Assembly (NCBI GenBank): GCA_947629115.1
Contig: CANRCL010000005.1
Coordinates: 1 to 23,600 of the forward strand
Length of the DNA: 23,600 nucleotides
Direction: 5' to 3'
Source of the DNA: an uncultured Bacilli bacterium
Lineage (GTDB): Bacteria > Bacillota_I > Bacilli_A > RF39 > UBA660
Shown here: positions 7,264-13,897 of the stretch, piece by piece
Position numbering within the stretch: the stretch's first letter is position 1
Layout: every line of letters begins with the position of its first letter
The notes under the pieces: generated by a model
Told to the model about the DNA's origin: nothing
Database searches by the model: none
The model's input: the letters and a program-made list of their open reading frames with translations, nothing else
Translations under genes and position numbers: made by a program

Positions 7264-7299
7264 ATGGCTCAAGAAAAGATAGAAAAATTTATTAAATAA
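7264..7299 (+). CDS. Possible 11-residue leader peptide before yabG
   Basis: An ATG with a possible AGGATGG ribosome site (7251-7257) opens a reading frame for MAQEKIEKFIK and stops at 7297-7299, about 60 bases before yabG. It has a fair ribosome site and a charged amphipathic sequence. It could be a chance ORF, a leader peptide or a gene remnant; nothing else distinguishes these. Confidence 0.25.
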   Translation: MAQEKIEKFIK

Positions 7300-7362
7300 A
7301 GCATATTTAATTTATAAAAAATAATTTTTCAAAAATTTTCATATACTTTAGTGGTGATATCA

Positions 7363-8136
7363 TTGGAAATTAATAAAGGGGATTTTGTTACTAGAAAAAG
7401 TTATAATAATGATACGGTTTTTAAAGTTATTAATATACAAGATGGCATATATTATTTAAAAGGGGCCGAAGTTAGACTTTATGCAGATAGTGAACTAAGT
7501 GATTTAGTTAAATGTGAAAAACCAGCAGAAGAAGAATTTGTATCTAATGAAAGAACAACAAAAAAGATTGAAAAAAATGATTATTTTTATTTACCAGGTA
7601 AAATATTACATATCGATGGCGATAGTGAATATTTAGATAAATGTTTAAAATATTATAAATATGCTGGAGTGTATGCTGTTGGTAAAAAAATAAAAGAAGA
7701 AGATATGTATGAACAAGTTGGTTTGTTATTAAAAGAATATAAACCAGATATCGTTATATTTACAGGACATGATGCTTATTATAAGAAAAAAGGTAGTATT
7801 AAAGATAATGATAATTATAAAAACACTAAAAATTTTATTAAAGCCGTTAAAGCCGCCCGTAATTATGAAAAAAGTCACGATAAATTAGTTATTATTGCGG
7901 GAGCCTGTCAAAGTAATTATGAAGAACTAATTAAAGCCGGGGCTAATTATGCTTCAAGTCCTAAAAGAGTTAATATTCACGCTTTAGACCCAGCGATTAT
8001 TGCTGTAACTATTGCTCTTACAGAAAGAAATAAAGAAATAGATTTAAAAGAAACGCTAGAAAAAACTAAATATGGTAAAGATGGTATGGGCGGTATTATT
8101 GGTAATGGTCTTATGTATGTGGGGTATCCAAGATGA
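7363..8136 (+). CDS. yabG: Sporulation-specific protease YabG
   Basis: A spore-coat processing protease made in the mother cell, which trims coat and inner-coat proteins during coat maturation. Recognised blocks run the full length: GDFVTRKSY near the start, LPGKILHIDGD (about 80-90), the IFTGHDAYYKKKG block with a conserved His, IIAGACQSNYEELI with a conserved Cys, and ASSPKRVNIHALDP. The His and Cys are the likely catalytic pair. I chose TTG 7363 because the protein then begins MEINKGDFVTRK, matching family N-termini, and GGTGAT (7353-7358) can pair with 16S rRNA. GTG 7351 would add four residues. The gene ends with TGA overlapping the veg start (ATGA), so veg is translationally coupled to a sporulation gene, unlike in B. 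subtilis. Confidence 0.95.
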   Translation: MEINKGDFVTRKSYNNDTVFKVINIQDGIYYLKGAEVRLYADSELSDLVKCEKPAEEEFVSNERTTKKIEKNDYFYLPGKILHIDGDSEYLDKCLKYYKYAGVYAVGKKIKEEDMYEQVGLLLKEYKPDIVIFTGHDAYYKKKGSIKDNDNYKNTKNFIKAVKAARNYEKSHDKLVIIAGACQSNYEELIKAGANYASSPKRVNIHALDPAIIAVTIALTERNKEIDLKETLEKTKYGKDGMGGIIGNGLMYVGYPR

Positions 8137-8345
8137 ATTTAGATATCGTAAGAGAAAAAGTTCAAAAAAATTTAAATAAACGAGTTATTATTACCGTTTA
8201 TGGTTTAAGAAATAAAATATCTAGGTATGAGGGAATACTTTATAAGACTTATCCTAATATTTTTACTATTATTAGTGATGGTATCGAAAAGAGTTTTTCC
8301 TATAATGACTATATAACTGGTGATATTAAAATAAAATTTATTTAA
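8133..8345 (+). CDS. veg: Veg protein
   Basis: A 70-residue small beta-rich protein of the Veg family (DUF1021). In B. subtilis Veg is abundant and stimulates biofilm genes by interfering with SinR. Family features are IVREKVQKNLNKRV at the start, then a basic segment, GILYKTYPNIFTI in the middle and a final SFSYNDYITGDIKI strand. It is a little shorter than the B. subtilis protein (86 aa). It overlaps yabG by four bases and has no separate promoter that I can see, so expression may follow yabG. Confidence 0.88.
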   Translation: MNLDIVREKVQKNLNKRVIITVYGLRNKISRYEGILYKTYPNIFTIISDGIEKSFSYNDYITGDIKIKFI

Positions 8346-8350
8346 AATAG

Positions 8351-8379
8351 TTGAAAAAATTCAATTAATATTATAAAAT
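8351..8379 (+). promoter_or_regulatory. Sigma-A-like promoter of spoVG
   Basis: TTGAAA (8351-8356), a 17-base spacer and TAAAAT (8374-8379), directly after the veg stop. In B. subtilis spoVG is under SigH; I see no good SigH motif here, so vegetative expression seems more likely. Confidence 0.65.
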
Positions 8380-8416
8380 TAAAGTAGTTGTGAAAGTCTA
8401 GTGAGGAGTGATATTG

Positions 8417-8686
8417 ATGGAAATTACAAAGGTACGTGTTCACAAAGTTGAAAGGGAAGGTTCAAGACTTAAAGGTTATGCAACAGTGACTATTGATGAT
8501 TGTTTCGTAGTAAGCAACATTAGGATAATTGAAGGAGAAAATAGATTATTTTGTGCGATGCCAAGTCGTAAAGTAAATGATGATAAATTCGAAGATATCG
8601 TTCATCCAACAAATGCTGAAACTAGAGAAATGTTTGAAACTGCTATCTTAAATGAATACAATAATCCAACTGAAGAAGAAAAATAA
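8417..8686 (+). CDS. spoVG: SpoVG regulatory protein
   Basis: An 89-residue small nucleic-acid-binding regulator. SpoVG affects asymmetric septation and cortex formation in Bacillus and virulence genes in other Bacillota. The family sequence is clear: MEITKVRVHKV, RLKGYATVTIDDCFVV, IRIIEGENRLFCAMPSRK and DIVHPTNAETREMFE. ATG 8417 is chosen over GTG 8408 because AGGAG (8404-8408) is spaced 8 bases from it and it matches family N-termini. The gene is flanked by its own promoter and terminator, so it forms a single-gene unit. Confidence 0.97.
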   Translation: MEITKVRVHKVEREGSRLKGYATVTIDDCFVVSNIRIIEGENRLFCAMPSRKVNDDKFEDIVHPTNAETREMFETAILNEYNNPTEEEK

Positions 8687-8713
8687 GCGGCTTAATTAAA
8701 GGGCTGCTTTTTT
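8686..8713 (+). terminator. Rho-independent terminator after spoVG
   Basis: AGCGGC (8686-8691) pairs with GCTGCT (8703-8708) with one G-U pair, followed by six T. It begins at the last base of the stop codon. Confidence 0.85.
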
Positions 8714-8777
8714 ATTTGCATAAAATAGTTTAGTTATATTTCTTATTATTCTAACATAATATTTTCTAGGAGGACTT

Positions 8778-9068
8778 ATGGAAAGTATTATGGATGTTAA
8801 TAATTATGGTAGTCATGAAGTTAAAATAACCGATAGAAGTATCATTAATTTAAGTGGTATTAATAAAATTACAAGTTTTGATGACCAAGAATTTTTAATG
8901 GAATCAAATATGGGAGCCATATTACTTAAAGGCGAAAAATTAGAAATAGTTAAGTTAGATACTCACGATGGCAATGTCAAAATTAAAGGAAAATTAAATA
9001 GTTTTGCCTATATAGAAAATATTAAAAAAAATAAAGATGAAAGTTTACTTTCTAAATTATTTAAATAA
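8778..9068 (+). CDS. yabP: Sporulation protein YabP
   Basis: A 96-residue soluble mother-cell sporulation protein, related to YqfC. Family features are HEVKITDRSIINLSGI, then VTSFD-like text (ITSFDDQEFLMES), GAILLKGEKLEIVKL and a compact C-terminal strand region. It has an AGGAGG ribosome site (8768-8773). Possible sporulation -10 sequences lie upstream at 8719-8727 (CATAAAATA) and 8755-8762, but neither has a firm -35, so I do not list a promoter. The stop overlaps the yabQ start by one base. The yabP-yabQ-divIC order is the same as in B. subtilis. Confidence 0.92.
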   Translation: MESIMDVNNYGSHEVKITDRSIINLSGINKITSFDDQEFLMESNMGAILLKGEKLEIVKLDTHDGNVKIKGKLNSFAYIENIKKNKDESLLSKLFK

Positions 9069-9370
9069 TGACAAGTAATATGCAATTAATTTCTTTTGTA
9101 GTTTCATTTATCTTTGGTTTATCATTTTATTTTTTAACATATTTAAATTTTCAATTAATAAAAGATTTAAAAAAAATAATTCAACATTTTTTAACTTTTT
9201 TATATGTATTAGATATGACTTTTATTTATATAATTATATTTTATAAACTAAATAATGGTTATTTTCATATTTATTTTATTTTAATGGTAATTGTAGGATT
9301 TTTAACGGGAACTCTTGTAAAGAAATATTTAATTAGTAAAATTAATGTAAAACGCAAATTTAAGAATTGA
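9068..9370 (+). CDS. yabQ: Sporulation membrane protein YabQ, short form
   Basis: A 100-residue integral membrane protein with hydrophobic segments at about 5-26, 42-60 and 67-86, and a basic C-terminus. In B. subtilis YabQ is needed for spore cortex formation and sits in the outer forespore membrane. The identification rests on the position directly after yabP and on the membrane pattern; sequence match is loose. The long cytoplasmic coiled tail of the B. subtilis protein is missing, so this is a minimal version. It stops with TGA, and the divIC promoter begins inside its last codons. Confidence 0.75.
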   Translation: MTSNMQLISFVVSFIFGLSFYFLTYLNFQLIKDLKKIIQHFLTFLYVLDMTFIYIIIFYKLNNGYFHIYFILMVIVGFLTGTLVKKYLISKINVKRKFKN

Positions 9371-9395
9371 AAAGTTATTAATTATGTGCTAGTAT
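9367..9395 (+). promoter_or_regulatory. Sigma-A promoter of divIC
   Basis: TTGAAA (9367-9372), 17 bases, TAGTAT (9390-9395), with TG at 9387-9388 as an extended -10. The -35 overlaps the yabQ stop codon. A separate vegetative promoter makes sense because divIC is needed in growing cells while yabP-yabQ are sporulation genes. Confidence 0.65.
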
Positions 9396-9428
9396 CAATT
9401 ATAGAATAATGTTGATAGGGAGATACAA

Positions 9429-9719
9429 ATGCACACTAAAAAGGAGAAAACTAGACTATTTATTATTACGTTTACAATAATTATGTTATTGGTTGTTTTA
9501 GTTGGCAGTGTATATAAAGATTGGCAACAAATTTTAGCCAATAGAAAAACCGAAAATGAATTAAATTCACAATATAATGCTTTATTAGATGAAGAAGCCA
9601 AATTAAATGCCGAAATTATAAAATTAGGCGATGATGAGGGTATTGTGCGTTATGCCAAAGAAACTTACCTTTTGACTGCTCCAGGAGATACCATTATAAA
9701 AAGTGAAAAACAAGAATAA
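9429..9719 (+). CDS. divIC: Septum formation initiator, DivIC/FtsB family
   Basis: A 96-residue bitopic division protein. A short basic cytoplasmic N-terminus is followed by one membrane segment (about 12-30), a coiled coil (about 35-70) rich in Asn/Leu/Glu, and the family motif GIVRYAKETYLLTAPGD that ends the extracellular domain. In the family, DivIC works with FtsL and DivIB to hold and activate septal wall synthesis. The start follows GGGAG at 9418-9422. The location after yabPQ matches B. subtilis divIC. Confidence 0.9.
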   Translation: MHTKKEKTRLFIITFTIIMLLVVLVGSVYKDWQQILANRKTENELNSQYNALLDEEAKLNAEIIKLGDDEGIVRYAKETYLLTAPGDTIIKSEKQE

Positions 9720-9724
9720 AAATT

Positions 9725-9769
9725 AAAAGCAAACAAGTTAATAAATATTAAATAATCTGTTTGCTTTTT
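9725..9769. terminator. Two-way terminator between divIC and clpP
   Basis: An 11-bp perfect stem, 9725-9735 with 9758-9768, bounded by T-rich sequence to the right on the plus strand and by A-rich sequence to the left, which reads as T-rich on the minus strand. It can stop transcription from both convergent genes. Confidence 0.85.
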
Positions 9770-9772
9770 ATA

Positions 9773-10345
9773 TTAATTAATTATTTCATCAATTAAGCCA
9801 TATTCTAATGCTTCATTAGGTGTCATAAAGTTATCTCTTTCAGTATCATTTTCAATTATATTTAAATTTTTACCAGTAGATTTGGCTAAAATGTTATTTA
9901 ATTTATCTTTTATTTTTAAAATATGTTCCGCTGCAATTTTGATATCAGTTGCTTGACCTTCAGTTCCCCCTAAAGGTTGATGAATCATAATTTCACTATT
10001 AGGTAAACTACATCTTTTTCCTTTAGTTCCATTAGCCAGTAAAAATGCTCCCATCGAAGCCGCTAAACCTAAACAAATTGTTTTTACATCACTTTTAATA
10101 TAATTCATCGTATCATAAATAGCCATTCCACTAGTAATAACACCTCCAGGAGAGTTGATATATAAATAAATATCATCGTGATTTAAACTATCTAAATATA
10201 AAAGTTCTGATACAACAATAGAGGCCATACTATCATTAATATCACCACTTATAAAAACAATTCGGTCATTTAAAAGCCGAGAGTATAAATCATATGCATA
10301 TTCTTTATTACTACTTTTTTCAATAATTGTTGGAATTATATTCAT
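9773..10345 (-). CDS. clpP: ATP-dependent Clp protease proteolytic subunit
   Basis: A 190-residue serine protease subunit that forms the two-ring ClpP chamber fed by ClpX or ClpC, degrading misfolded and regulatory proteins, including ssrA-tagged peptides. The catalytic triad sits at canonical positions: Ser97 in LAASMGA, His122 in MIHQPLGG and Asp171 in ERDNFM. The family start [10 protein letters not shown] and [11 protein letters not shown] are present. On the minus strand AGGTGA (complement of 10351-10356) precedes the ATG. It is the only clear minus-strand gene here, convergent with divIC and divergent from the nucleoside kinase. No CtsR or HrcA/CIRCE operator is evident upstream. Confidence 0.97.
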   Translation of the reverse strand: MNIIPTIIEKSSNKEYAYDLYSRLLNDRIVFISGDINDSMASIVVSELLYLDSLNHDDIYLYINSPGGVITSGMAIYDTMNYIKSDVKTICLGLAASMGAFLLANGTKGKRCSLPNSEIMIHQPLGGTEGQATDIKIAAEHILKIKDKLNNILAKSTGKNLNIIENDTERDNFMTPNEALEYGLIDEIIN

Positions 10346-10364
10346 TTATTTCACCTATAATTAT

Positions 10365-10393
10365 AATATAAAAAATAGTAAGTTTTTATTCAA
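10365..10393 (-). promoter_or_regulatory. Sigma-A promoter of clpP (minus strand)
   Basis: On the minus strand, TTGAAT (complement of 10388-10393), 17 bases, TATATT (complement of 10365-10370). Its -35 box occupies the same bases as the -35 of the plus-strand promoter at 10389-10394. Confidence 0.6.
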
Positions 10394-10417
10394 AAATATA
10401 TTAATTTATGATAAAAT
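10389..10417 (+). promoter_or_regulatory. Sigma-A promoter of the kinase-gap operon
   Basis: TTCAAA (10389-10394), 17 bases, TAAAAT (10412-10417), with TG at 10409-10410 as an extended -10. It overlaps the opposing clpP promoter at the -35, so the two may compete for RNA polymerase. Confidence 0.6.
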
Positions 10418-10441
10418 TAAAAATAGTAAAGGGTTGACAAT

Positions 10442-12088
10442 ATGGATAGTATTATTATTACAGCAAAAAATGGCGAAAAACACGAATTTCCAAGGAATAC
10501 AACTTACTATGAAATTAGTAGGGGGTTCAATTTGGGAAAAGAAGTTTTGGGTGTTAAAATCAACAATGAAGTTTTTTCATTATCAAATCACGCCAAAGAA
10601 AGCGCAGAAGTCACATTTATTGATTTAAATGACTTAACTGGAAATAAAATATATAAAAGTGGTTTAGAATTTATTTTTGAAGTTGCTTTAAAGGAAGTAT
10701 TTCCTACTTTAGAAATTAATTATCAACATAGTGTACCTAGAGGTTTTTTAGGAGAAGTAATAGGTAATCATACTTTAACTCAAGAAGATTTAGGTAAAAT
10801 AAAAGAAGTAATGGCAAGAATAATTACTGAAAATAAAGAATTTAAGAAAATAAATGTTAAGAAAAAAGAAGCCATTCAATTTTATAAACAAATGCACCAA
10901 GAAGAAAAAGCCGAGAATATTGAAAACATATCTGATAAAATAGTCACTTTATATGAATTAAATGGTATTTATAATTATTTTTATTCTGATATGCCTTATT
11001 CAACTGGAAGTATTACTATGTATGATATAGTATATTTAGGAAGAAATAAATTAATATTTGTTATTCCAAGTAATCGAAGTAATGGTGTATTACCAGAATA
11101 TGTCCATTATGATAGTATTATAAATTCATTTTTTGTAGGTAAGACTTGGCTTGAGAAATTAAATATGCAATATGTGACTCAAATAAATAAGACAGTTGGT
11201 AATGGTAAGATAAAAGATTTTATGAAATCTTGTGAATTAGTATTTAATTTAAATGTGGCTAAAGTAACCGAAGATATTACTAATAATCGCAATATTAAAT
11301 TTGTTTTAATTGCGGGTCCCTCATCAAGTGGAAAAACAACAACTTGTAAAAGATTGGCTTCATATTTAACCGCCGAGGGCTATAATCCAGTTAAAATATC
11401 TATTGATGATTTCTTTAAAGAAAGAGATGATTCACCAAAAGATGAAAATGGAAATTATGATTTTGAATGTTTAGAAGCCATTGATTTAGAATTATTTAAT
11501 AGTTGTTTAAAAAGATTACTAAATAATGAAGAAGTAAAAATGCCAACATTTAACTTTGTAAGTGGTAAAAAAGAATATAATGAAAATTGTATAAAATTAG
11601 AAGAAAATAGCATAATTCTAATTGAGGGATTACATGCTTTAAATGATGATTTACTACCAAGTATTGATAATAAATACAAGTATAAGATTTATTTAAGTCC
11701 ATTTATTCCTTTAAATATCGATAAACATAATTATATTTCGACAATTGATTTAAGATTAATTAGAAGAATAATTAGAGATAATCGAACAAGAAATTATGAT
11801 GTAAATAGAACTATTCATGCTTGGCAAAGTGTTAGAAATGGTGAAGAAAAGTATATTTTTCCATATATTCATCAAGCCGATACAATCATAAATACGGCTT
11901 TACCTTATGAAGTTGGAGTATTAAAAGTATACGCTGAACCACTATTAAGAAGCATAAGTGTTGAAAATGATTATTACGAAGAAGCAAGAAGATTATTAAA
12001 TTTTTTAAAAATGTTTTATCCCATTCCGGGTGAATATGTTAATAACGACTCAATATTAAGAGAATTTATAGGAGGAAATAATGATTAG
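10442..12088 (+). CDS. TGS-domain nucleoside kinase, uridine-kinase family
   Basis: A 548-residue two-part cytoplasmic protein. Residues 1-65 form a TGS-like domain, and about 66-260 resemble the second (editing-like) domain of threonyl-tRNA synthetase. The C-terminal half (about 285-540) is a uridine-kinase-type P-loop kinase: Walker A GPSSSGKTT (292-300), ISIDDFF (320-325) and the lid region LRLIRRIIRDNRTR. It probably phosphorylates a nucleoside such as uridine, though the substrate is not certain. This fusion is widespread in Bacillota and Thermotogales and is not new. AAAGGG precedes the ATG. The 3' end overlaps gapdh by 8 bases and holds its ribosome site. Confidence 0.9.
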   Translation: MDSIIITAKNGEKHEFPRNTTYYEISRGFNLGKEVLGVKINNEVFSLSNHAKESAEVTFIDLNDLTGNKIYKSGLEFIFEVALKEVFPTLEINYQHSVPRGFLGEVIGNHTLTQEDLGKIKEVMARIITENKEFKKINVKKKEAIQFYKQMHQEEKAENIENISDKIVTLYELNGIYNYFYSDMPYSTGSITMYDIVYLGRNKLIFVIPSNRSNGVLPEYVHYDSIINSFFVGKTWLEKLNMQYVTQINKTVGNGKIKDFMKSCELVFNLNVAKVTEDITNNRNIKFVLIAGPSSSGKTTTCKRLASYLTAEGYNPVKISIDDFFKERDDSPKDENGNYDFECLEAIDLELFNSCLKRLLNNEEVKMPTFNFVSGKKEYNENCIKLEENSIILIEGLHALNDDLLPSIDNKYKYKIYLSPFIPLNIDKHNYISTIDLRLIRRIIRDNRTRNYDVNRTIHAWQSVRNGEEKYIFPYIHQADTIINTALPYEVGVLKVYAEPLLRSISVENDYYEEARRLLNFLKMFYPIPGEYVNNDSILREFIGGNND

Positions 12089-13085
12089 AGTAGCGATTAA
12101 TGGTTTTGGTAGAATAGGAAGACTAGCATTTAGAGAAATGATTACGGGTACAGATTTTGATATTGTAGCAATTAATGATTTAACTGACGCTGAACAACTA
12201 GCATATTTAGTTAAATATGATACGGTTCATAGGACTTTTCATGAAGATGCTATAACATTTGAGGGTAATGAAATCGTAGTAGCGGGTCAAAAAAGAATTA
12301 AAGTTTTTTCTGAAAAAGACCCCGCGAATTTACCTTGGAAAGATTTAAATATCGATTTAGTTTTAGAATGTACGGGAGCATTTACTAAATTAGAAGATGC
12401 CAGAAAACATATAATGGCAGGAGCCAAGAAAGTTTTAATATCTGCTCCAGGTAAAGGCGAAATGAAGACTGTTGTTTATGGTGTAAATGAGGGTATATTA
12501 GATGGAAGCGAAGAAATTGTATCCGCAGCCAGTTGCACTACCAATTGTTTAGCACCAGTTTTAAAAGTTTTAGATGATAATTATGGCATTGAAAAAGGTT
12601 TTATGAGTACAATTCATGCCTTTACTAATGACCAAGAAACTTTAGATATTGCCCATAAAAAAGGTATATTTGCAAGACGGGGAAGAGCAGCAAGTCAAAA
12701 TATTATTCCGGCTACAACGGGAGCGGCTTCAGCAATTGGATTAGTTATTCCATCTTTAAAAGGTAAATTAGATGGTGTTGCATATAGAGTACCAGTACCT
12801 GATGGCTCATTAATTGATGTCACTTTAGAATTAAAAAGTAATCCAACTGTTGAAGAAATTAATAATACATTTATGAGTAATCAAAGTGATGCTTTAAGAG
12901 TAACCAAAGACCCAGTTGTATCTAGTGATATTTTAGGCAAAAGAATTGGTGCTTTAGTTGATACTTTACTAACAAATGTAGTTGAAGTAGATGGTAAAAG
13001 ATTATATAAAGTAGTTGCTTGGTATGATAATGAATTAGGTTATACTGCTCAAATGTTAAGAAGTGCCAAAGCAATGTTTAAATAA
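12081..13085 (+). CDS. gap: Glyceraldehyde-3-phosphate dehydrogenase, NAD type
   Basis: A 334-residue glycolytic enzyme converting glyceraldehyde 3-phosphate, NAD+ and phosphate to 1,3-bisphosphoglycerate. The Rossmann start is INGFGRIGR (7-14). Catalytic Cys152 lies in ASCTTNC and His179 in TIHAFTNDQ. Asp33 after the first beta-alpha unit favours NAD+ over NADP+, as expected for the glycolytic form. GRAASQNIIP and the C-terminal WYDNELGY are conserved. Its AGGAGG site and start lie inside the nucleoside-kinase gene, so it is expressed from that operon. No CggR regulator gene is present beside it, unlike in B. subtilis. Confidence 0.98.
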   Translation: MIRVAINGFGRIGRLAFREMITGTDFDIVAINDLTDAEQLAYLVKYDTVHRTFHEDAITFEGNEIVVAGQKRIKVFSEKDPANLPWKDLNIDLVLECTGAFTKLEDARKHIMAGAKKVLISAPGKGEMKTVVYGVNEGILDGSEEIVSAASCTTNCLAPVLKVLDDNYGIEKGFMSTIHAFTNDQETLDIAHKKGIFARRGRAASQNIIPATTGAASAIGLVIPSLKGKLDGVAYRVPVPDGSLIDVTLELKSNPTVEEINNTFMSNQSDALRVTKDPVVSSDILGKRIGALVDTLLTNVVEVDGKRLYKVVAWYDNELGYTAQMLRSAKAMFK

Positions 13086-13138
13086 TATTATTTAAAAAAA
13101 TTAATGATATTAGTATTATATAATTTTGATATTTTATA

Positions 13139-13167
13139 AAGGGTTTCAATGGAAATTCCTTTTTTTT
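13139..13167 (+). terminator. Rho-independent terminator after gap
   Basis: AAGGGTTTC (13139-13147) and GAAATTCCTT (13152-13161) form a stem with a G-U pair and a small bulge over an AATG loop, with eight T at 13160-13167. It separates gap from the NADAR-pgk unit. Confidence 0.75.
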
Positions 13168-13192
13168 ATCTATAATTTAATTAACAGAGTTA

Positions 13193-13221
13193 TTTCAAAA
13201 TAAATTAGTTTATGTTAAAAT
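13193..13221 (+). promoter_or_regulatory. Sigma-A promoter of the NADAR-pgk unit
   Basis: TTTCAA (13193-13198) with a 17-base spacer, or TTCAAA (13194-13199) with a 16-base spacer, then TAAAAT (13216-13221), and TG at 13213-13214 giving an extended -10. Confidence 0.55.
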
Positions 13222-13258
13222 GGAGGTAGATATATAATATTTTGAGGATGAAGATACG

Positions 13259-13864
13259 ATGAAGTATAAAAAAGAATTAGAAGAATTTAAAAAGTTTAAG
13301 AGAAACTATACTTTCAAAGAATTAACAATTGAACAAAAAAACGAAAAAATATATTGTAAAGGTCTTTTAATAAAAGATGAAAATGGTTATATTGGCGAAA
13401 GTGATAAATGGATTAACGTTGGCTATAATTTAAAAGGAACTTTTCCTAAATTATTATCGAATTTATTTCCATACAAGTTTAAATTTAAAGGTTATACTTT
13501 ATATTCTCTAGAAGCATTTTTTCAAGGCATTAAGTTTCCAAATAAAAAATTGCAAAAAGAAGTATTTAAATATAGTGGTAAAGAGGCTTTAGTTTTAAAA
13601 GAAACTTCTGATTATAATTGGCAAAAAGATGGTTATATTTATTTTATGGGTCAAAAGATTAAAAGAACTTCTCAAGAATACGATGATTTAATTGATGAGT
13701 TATATATAAGTGCTATTCAAAATCCTTTTTATCGTAATGCAATTAAAAAGTGTCCTTTGCCAATTTTACATATTATGGGCGAAGTTGACAAAAATAAAAC
13801 TGTATTTACAAGAAATGAATTTGAATTTATGCTAAATGCTTTACACGATTTTTTGAATAAGTAA
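13259..13864 (+). CDS. NADAR-like domain protein
   Basis: A 201-residue soluble protein. Residues about 65-200 resemble the NADAR superfamily (YbiA/RibX type), whose members are N-glycosidases acting on riboflavin intermediates or on ADP-ribosylated guanine in DNA. The key block is LLSNLF, KGYTLYSLEAFFQGIKF (78-93), matching the family pattern 'SNF ... G..yptSEh.yQa.KF' with Glu85, Gln89 and Lys92. A later helix, LYISAIQNPFYRNAIK (148-163), fits the family's 'al.aKf.qn..lr' helix. The first 60 residues are an extra N-terminal region, and the usual C-terminal Trp-Gly motif is not evident, so activity is uncertain. It has its own promoter and lies 33 bases before pgk with no terminator between. 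Confidence 0.75.
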   Translation: MKYKKELEEFKKFKRNYTFKELTIEQKNEKIYCKGLLIKDENGYIGESDKWINVGYNLKGTFPKLLSNLFPYKFKFKGYTLYSLEAFFQGIKFPNKKLQKEVFKYSGKEALVLKETSDYNWQKDGYIYFMGQKIKRTSQEYDDLIDELYISAIQNPFYRNAIKKCPLPILHIMGEVDKNKTVFTRNEFEFMLNALHDFLNK

Positions 13865-13897
13865 AGATAAAAAATAATTTATAAGGAGTGATAAAAA

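Noticed and set aside
7340..7350. CATATACTTTA just before yabG as a sporulation promoter
   Set aside because: A start from it would fall at the ribosome binding site, leaving no usable leader; the element at 7240 is better placed.
8133..9370. TGA read as Trp (recoded genetic code, as in Mollicutes)
   Set aside because: yabG ends TGA within ATGA coupling and yabQ ends TGA where its family context expects an end; TGG is used throughout for Trp and I found no in-frame TGA inside conserved genes.
10434..10628. Plus-strand ORF overlapping the start of the nucleoside kinase
   Set aside because: It is a shadow of the kinase gene in another frame, with no ribosome site of its own.
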